Source: Bacillota bacterium (GTDB lineage: Bacteria; Bacillota; Clostridia; Peptostreptococcales; Anaerovoracaceae). From it: 18,120 nt of DNA. Positions 14,150 to 18,120 of the stretch are shown in pieces. Each line of letters opens with the position of its first letter. The first letter of the stretch is position 1. The stretch covers positions 1-18,120 of the forward strand of contig JABUTE010000147.1 of the NCBI GenBank assembly GCA_021443825.1, given 5' to 3'. The notes beneath the pieces were generated by a model that worked only from the letters and a program-made list of their open reading frames with translations, searched no databases and was not told the origin of the DNA. A program made the translations under genes and the position numbers.

Positions 14150-15418
14150 ATGGTCCGCACCTACCGGCAGTCAAATCTGAATAATACAAAAAAACAGATC
14201 CTGATCTATCTGGGGCTGTGCCTTCTGGGCAGCATTCCCTACCTTGCCTGCGGCTATACGGCAAAACCGACGGAAGCTCTGTTTTTATCGGTCTCTGCCT
14301 TTACCACCACGGGAGCCGGTCTGGGAGAAGGCCTCACCAAAGGCCTGCTGCTCTATTATCTGGCCTGTCAATGGGTGGGAGGCTTTTCCATTCTGGCTTT
14401 TCTCACCTCCATGCTGCCGTCTACGGTAGCAGGCTCCATCATCGATCTGGAGCGGCTCAGCTCCGGCAAGCGGCTGGACCAGTATTTTCACGACAAAAGC
14501 ATCCGGATGCTGCTCTTCTTTTATTGCACCATCAGCATCCTTATGTTCGGCCTGATGGTCTTATGCGGCCACAGCGCCGAGAATGCCCTGATCCTGACCC
14601 TGACGACCTGCTCGACCGGCGGCATGGGAAGCGCCTCTTCTGCGGTGATCAGCGCCGAGCTGGCGGGCGACGAGCTTTTCTGCTGCATCTTCATGATACT
14701 CTCTTCGATCAGCTTTCCCCTGTACGCACGGCTGATCAGTGAGGAGTTTTCTGCCATCCGAAGAAACTCCGAATTCAAGGCCTATCTGATTCTGATCGCG
14801 GCGGCCTCTGCCATGATCATGGTCGCCAACGGCCTTTATTTCAAAGGAGAAAAGGGTCTTTGGGATCTGCTCTCCGAAAGCGTCTTTCAAGTGATCTCCT
14901 TTAACAGCACCACCGGCCTTACCAATGCCGATGTGGCGGCCTGGCCGGGCTTTTCCAGGCATGTGCTCTGGCTGCTGTCCTTTTGCGGGGCCTGCTCTGT
15001 CTCTACCGGTTCGGGCATCAAGCTGATCCGGATCGTGCTGATCTTTAAGCTGATCCGAAGAAGCCTGTTTAAGCGCATTCATCCCCGGGCAGTGATCGCC
15101 CTGCGCATGGACGGAAAACCGGTCTCCGACGATGTGTGCATCAAGGCCACCGGCTTCGTGCTTTTGTATATCCTGGCCTTTATTCTGGGCGTATTCGCCC
15201 TCTCCTTCTGCGCCCCCGATATGGAGACGGCCTTCTACGGGGCCGGCGCCCTGCTGAGCAATGTGGGAACCAGCTTCGGCGTCATCGGAGGCGAGGCAGC
15301 CTACGACTTTTTAAACAGCTTCGGACGGATCGCCGCCTGCCTGCTCATGCTGGCCGGACGTCTGGAGATCTGCGCCCTGCTGCTGCCCTTTTCAAAGCAG
15401 CAGAACAAGACCGCATAA
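14150..15418 (+). CDS. Second TrkH/KtrB-like channel subunit, divergent filter
   Basis: The 422-residue protein is a diverged homologue of the preceding TrkH. The four pore loops are present as TTTGAG (52-57), STGGMG (155-160), STTGLT (253-258) and NVGTSF (371-376), and the last helix keeps AGRLE. Differences from TrkH1: the extra N-terminal hairpin is missing (the first pore loop is at 52 instead of 113, more like KtrB), the fourth loop has lost the GPG pattern, and the gating loop reads CGACSVSTGSGIK (279-291), with two glycines replaced. The start at 14150 lies one base after the trkH1 stop, with GGAG 11 bases upstream. It could form a heterodimer with TrkH1, be a separate TrkA-gated channel, or conduct Na+ as well; sequence alone cannot choose. 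A terminator follows 15 bases after the stop. Confidence 0.9.
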   Translation: MVRTYRQSNLNNTKKQILIYLGLCLLGSIPYLACGYTAKPTEALFLSVSAFTTTGAGLGEGLTKGLLLYYLACQWVGGFSILAFLTSMLPSTVAGSIIDLERLSSGKRLDQYFHDKSIRMLLFFYCTISILMFGLMVLCGHSAENALILTLTTCSTGGMGSASSAVISAELAGDELFCCIFMILSSISFPLYARLISEEFSAIRRNSEFKAYLILIAAASAMIMVANGLYFKGEKGLWDLLSESVFQVISFNSTTGLTNADVAAWPGFSRHVLWLLSFCGACSVSTGSGIKLIRIVLIFKLIRRSLFKRIHPRAVIALRMDGKPVSDDVCIKATGFVLLYILAFILGVFALSFCAPDMETAFYGAGALLSNVGTSFGVIGGEAAYDFLNSFGRIAACLLMLAGRLEICALLLPFSKQQNKTA

Positions 15419-15433
15419 AGAATTTCAAAAATG

Positions 15434-15476
15434 AAAACAGCCCGGACGGCCCAATATCTGCCGTCCGGGCTGTTTT
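15434..15476. terminator. Bidirectional terminator between trkH2 and the ComB-family gene
   Basis: A perfect 17-bp inverted repeat (15434-15450 with 15460-15476) surrounds a 9-base loop. Each arm has a GC-rich core (GCCCGGACGGC) and an AAAA/TTTT end, so a T-run follows the stem on both strands. It lies between two convergent operons. Confidence 0.93.
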
Positions 15477-15488
15477 GCGTTTTCAGGT

Positions 15489-16190
15489 TTAAAGCACGTC
15501 GATCTTCTCGACGTAATCGTAGGGCTCTGCCTTTTTCAGCCGCAGAACGAAGGAAAAGCGATCCACATCGGTACTGCGGTAAAAATCACCCTCCGGAAAG
15601 ACCTCCTGATTATCAGGGTCAAAGAATTTGGCTCCGTCGGTGGTCTTGATCGCTTCGATGCGGGCATGCAGCTCTTCGCGGCTCATCGGCTCTTTCAGCA
15701 GGATGCTTTTGATATATTCGGCGCAAAGCAGATCTTCGTCCGTATCCCGTTCGCCGGCAAGGCCCATGGCGACCAGGCTCACCTGCTCCACGCCACTGCG
15801 CAGGATATACCTGGCGATGGCGGAGGCATTGACCAGGCTTCCGGTCAGGATCTCCTTTGCACCGGTGGCGTTGGCAATGCCCTGGGTGCCGGCGCTGGTG
15901 GTATGCAGCACGTCCCTTCCGGCAATGTCGCAGCCCTCGATCTGGGTCGGGGAGTTTCCGAAATCAAAACCGGGCAGCTTGACCCCGTTCCGCTCGCCGA
16001 CGATGACGGCATCGGGATGGGTCTTTTTATACTCCAAAGGGATCTCAGCCCCGGCCACCGGCATGATCCTTCCGGCTCCCGCGGCCGCCAGATAGGCTTC
16101 CACACTGAAGGCGCGGAACACGTCGATGATGACGGTGATGCCCTTTGCTTTTTTTGCACCCTCGATCAGATGCAGGATCTGTATATCCAT
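15489..16190 (-). CDS. comB: ComB-family 2-phosphosulfolactate phosphatase
   Basis: The 233-residue cytosolic protein matches the ComB family, with IIDVFRAFSV (21-30, family pattern VDVLRAT/S), GERNG (65-69), FGNSP (77-81) and TTSAGTQGI (97-105). In methanogens ComB hydrolyses (2R)-phospho-3-sulfolactate to sulfolactate in coenzyme M synthesis. Bacterial members are common, but their role is rarely shown. No comA, comC or other sulfolactate gene is in the window, so the substrate is open. The variant FRAFS in the first motif differs from the methanogen form. The stop of the YolD-like gene touches this gene's SD (GGAGG at 16200-16196), so it is probably co-translated with the Y-polymerase operon. 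It is unrelated to the competence protein also named ComB. Confidence 0.85.
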   Translation of the reverse strand: MDIQILHLIEGAKKAKGITVIIDVFRAFSVEAYLAAAGAGRIMPVAGAEIPLEYKKTHPDAVIVGERNGVKLPGFDFGNSPTQIEGCDIAGRDVLHTTSAGTQGIANATGAKEILTGSLVNASAIARYILRSGVEQVSLVAMGLAGERDTDEDLLCAEYIKSILLKEPMSREELHARIEAIKTTDGAKFFDPDNQEVFPEGDFYRSTDVDRFSFVLRLKKAEPYDYVEKIDVL

Positions 16191-16199
16191 AGTACCCTC

Positions 16200-16643
16200 C
16201 TATTGCTCCTCTGCCGTGGCAAACAGCCCCGCGTCGATGGCGATGATGTCGTCCAGCAGGATCTCTCTCTTATCGGTCATTATAAGCCTTCTGCCTACCC
16301 TGTCAACCGCCTTGATCACCCCTCTTGCCTGCCGCAGAGAGCCTCCGTCCTTTCGGTCATCGGCGGCGAAATAGGTGATCTCGCACAGGGGCTCATAAAC
16401 AGAAGCCGCCAGCAGAGCGGCCAGCTTTCGGTCCAGCAGCGCTTTGGCATCTTCGTTCAGCACCGGCTTTTTATCGGTGAGGCGGCCGGTCTCGTCGATC
16501 ACGTCGCCATAGCCGGTCAGCGCGGCAAAGGGCGCAAACTGGGCCGCCCGGTCGGCGATGGGCATGGGCCGGTGCCTTGCAGACACCGGATGGGGAAGGT
16601 GAAGGATATCCTCATACGGGAAGGGCTTGTTTTCTTTTTCCAT
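16200..16643 (-). CDS. YolD-like protein, partner of Y-family polymerase
   Basis: The 147-residue protein has the YolD-like hallmark near its N-terminus: HPVSARHRPM followed by DRAAQFAPFAALTGY (residues about 31-45). The rest is a charged helical segment and a beta-rich C-terminus with IKAVDRVGRRLIM and a closing ILLDDI block, as in this family. YolD-like proteins are nearly always encoded next to UmuC/UvrX-type Y-family polymerases in Bacillota. They are thought to act with them in translesion synthesis, but the mechanism is not settled. The ATG overlaps the polymerase stop by one base (TGATG), and the ComB-family gene starts 9 bases after its stop. Confidence 0.88.
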   Translation of the reverse strand: MEKENKPFPYEDILHLPHPVSARHRPMPIADRAAQFAPFAALTGYGDVIDETGRLTDKKPVLNEDAKALLDRKLAALLAASVYEPLCEITYFAADDRKDGGSLRQARGVIKAVDRVGRRLIMTDKREILLDDIIAIDAGLFATAEEQ

Positions 16644-18120
16644 CAGGCTCTGTGTCCTCCGATCTGTCCGTGGCGTTTGACGGTAGTCGCTCCCTCCTCC
16701 AGATTCATTCCCTTCAGAATGGCGTTCTTGCCGAATCTGCTGCGAATGGCCAGCATGGCCTCCTGCATGGAGAGCTCCTGCGAAAGCCGTTCTTCTTCCA
16801 GCTTTTCGTTCTGTTCTTTTTCGGGATCCGAAAACATGGAAAGCTGCTGCTCCTGATCGTTCCTTGGGATCTGCTCTGCCGGGATCACATGATTTGCCAC
16901 CACGTACATGCGGCGCACCGTCAGGGCCGGATCGACGATGCGGGTAAACAGCTCCACCGCAGCCTTTAAGATCCGTTCGCCGGAAGAGGTATAGCGGTCC
17001 AGCGAAATGCTGCCGTGGGCCTGCCGGGGCATCCTGCGGCCGTAAGCATCGGCAACGATCTCATGGCCGGCAGCGCCTGCCGCGGAAGAAGCCATATTTT
17101 CGATATCATATCCCACCGTGATGACCAGCTGGTCGGTGCAGACCCCTTTCGATACCAGATCAAGCGCAAGAGAATCGGCCATCTCTTTACAGATGAGCAA
17201 GGCCTTATCGAAGGGATAAGGCCCCTCCAGCACCTGGCCGGTGCTGATGCTGGAAGACCGGGCGCGGTAGCTTTTGATATCCTTCATGGTGCAGGGCTCA
17301 AAGCCCCAGGCGTGATCGATGAGCAGCTGGGCATTGACTCCAAACAGCCGGTACAAAAGCTCTTCGTTGTGATAATCGGAAGGCCCTCCCAACGAGCAGC
17401 GGGCAATATCGCCCATGGTATAGATGCCCCTCTGCTGCAGCTTGGAGGAGATGCCTCTACCCACCCGCCAGAAATCCTCCAGCGGCCGATGCTCCCATAA
17501 AAGCCTGCGATAGCTCAGCTCGTCCAGCTCTGCGATGCGAACGCCGTCCTGATCGGCAGGCATCCGCTTGGCGACGATGTCCATGGCGATCTTGCAAAGA
17601 TACAGATTGGTGCCGATGCCGGCCGTGGCAGTGATGCCTGTGCTGTGCAGAACATCGCGGATCATGGTCATGGCCAGCTCATGGGCCGTCATCTGATAGG
17701 TCTTCAGGTAATCGGTGGCGTCGATGAACACCTCGTCGATGGAATAGACATGGATATCTTCGGGAGCGATGTATTTTAAATACGTCTTATAGATGGCCGC
17801 GCTGCATTCCATGTAGTGGGCCATCTGCGGCCTGGCGACGATATAGTCCAGTTCAAGCGAAGGGTCCTCTTTAAGCTCCTTATCGCGAAAGGACTTTCCG
17901 GTAAACCGATGCCCGGGGGCCTTTTGCAGGCGGGCGGCATTGACCTCCTTCACCCTTTGCACCACTTCAAAAAGCCTGGGGCGCCCCGGGATCCCATGGG
18001 CCTTCAGGGAGGGGGAGACGGCCAGGCAGATGGTCTTTTCGGTGCGTTCGGCGTCGGCCACCACCAGATGGGTGGTCAGCGGATCCAGATTTCGGGCGGC
18101 GCATTCCACCGACGCATAGA
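16643..18120 (-). CDS. Y-family DNA polymerase (UmuC/UvrX-like), 5' end outside window
   Basis: The reading frame is open to the window edge, and the visible part (491 residues) begins YASVEC, the end of the conserved first motif (D-x-x-x-FYASVE). Only about a dozen N-terminal residues are missing, so an apparent GTG start at 18109 is not the true one. The catalytic Ser-Ile-Asp-Glu of the palm is encoded at 17743-17732. The finger, thumb and little-finger regions follow. The C-terminal tail carries QLSMF (16846-16832), a good match to the beta-clamp-binding motif QLxLF. These enzymes copy past DNA lesions with low fidelity. The TGATG junction couples it to the YolD-like gene. Any LexA operator would be upstream, outside the window. 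Confidence 0.93.
   Translation of the reverse strand, partial: YASVECAARNLDPLTTHLVVADAERTEKTICLAVSPSLKAHGIPGRPRLFEVVQRVKEVNAARLQKAPGHRFTGKSFRDKELKEDPSLELDYIVARPQMAHYMECSAAIYKTYLKYIAPEDIHVYSIDEVFIDATDYLKTYQMTAHELAMTMIRDVLHSTGITATAGIGTNLYLCKIAMDIVAKRMPADQDGVRIAELDELSYRRLLWEHRPLEDFWRVGRGISSKLQQRGIYTMGDIARCSLGGPSDYHNEELLYRLFGVNAQLLIDHAWGFEPCTMKDIKSYRARSSSISTGQVLEGPYPFDKALLICKEMADSLALDLVSKGVCTDQLVITVGYDIENMASSAAGAAGHEIVADAYGRRMPRQAHGSISLDRYTSSGERILKAAVELFTRIVDPALTVRRMYVVANHVIPAEQIPRNDQEQQLSMFSDPEKEQNEKLEEERLSQELSMQEAMLAIRSRFGKNAILKGMNLEEGATTVKRHGQIGGHRA

Noticed and set aside
15489..16190. Competence function suggested by the name ComB
   Set aside because: The motifs match 2-phosphosulfolactate phosphatase, not the unrelated competence proteins of the same name.
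15666..16856. 396-codon open frame on the plus strand crossing comB, the YolD-like gene and the polymerase
   Set aside because: It spans three verified minus-strand genes and their junctions and has no family features of its own.
18107..18109. GTG start for the Y-family polymerase
   Set aside because: The frame continues to the window edge with the conserved YASVE motif, so the true start lies upstream of the window.

Overview
The window looks like chromosomal DNA of a Gram-positive anaerobe of the Bacillota, most likely a Clostridia or Lachnospiraceae-like lineage of moderately high GC (mid-50s % by eye). The reasons are strong SD sequences, consensus sigma-A promoters, DUF975 and YolD-like proteins (families known mainly from Bacillota), a der-plsY pair, and two MepA-clade MATE transporters. 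No phage, transposon, CRISPR or integrase sequence is visible. Genes are packed into short operons that start from divergent promoters and end at convergent, bidirectional terminators.

Layout. (1) 1-909, minus strand: the 5' part of a tRNA-Gly(GCC) gene with a consensus promoter and a possible second upstream promoter, then a HAD phosphatase whose -10 box lies so close to its ATG that the mRNA may be leaderless. (2) 987-5542, plus strand: a four-gene operon of an unrecognised acidic protein, a DUF975 membrane protein, a non-canonical MurE-like Mur ligase and a MATE exporter. (3) 5574-5600: bidirectional terminator. (4) 11215-5659, minus strand: MATE exporter, der (ribosome assembly GTPase), plsY (phospholipid synthesis), miaB (tRNA modification) and an M50/site-2 metalloprotease. 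(5) 11253-15418, plus strand: a potassium-uptake operon, trkA followed by two different TrkH-type channel proteins. (6) 15434-15476: a second bidirectional terminator, with a perfect 17-bp stem. (7) 18120-15489, minus strand: a Y-family DNA polymerase (5' end outside the window), a YolD-like protein and a ComB-family phosphatase, tightly coupled.

How the genes work together. The Trk operon should give a TrkA-gated potassium uptake system. The second TrkH lacks the extra N-terminal membrane hairpin and has altered filter and gate sequences, so an asymmetric TrkH1/TrkH2 channel is possible. The MurE-like protein keeps the Mur ligase ATP site but lacks the DNPR and GKGHE signatures of true MurE. 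Its coupling to two membrane proteins suggests an envelope or specialised peptide-ligation role. The Y-polymerase and YolD-like pair is the familiar translesion-synthesis arrangement; the attached ComB-family enzyme is unexplained.

The best candidates for something undescribed are the acidic protein/DUF975/MurE-like/MATE operon and the tandem asymmetric TrkH pair. Both are inferences from motifs and gene order and have not been tested.
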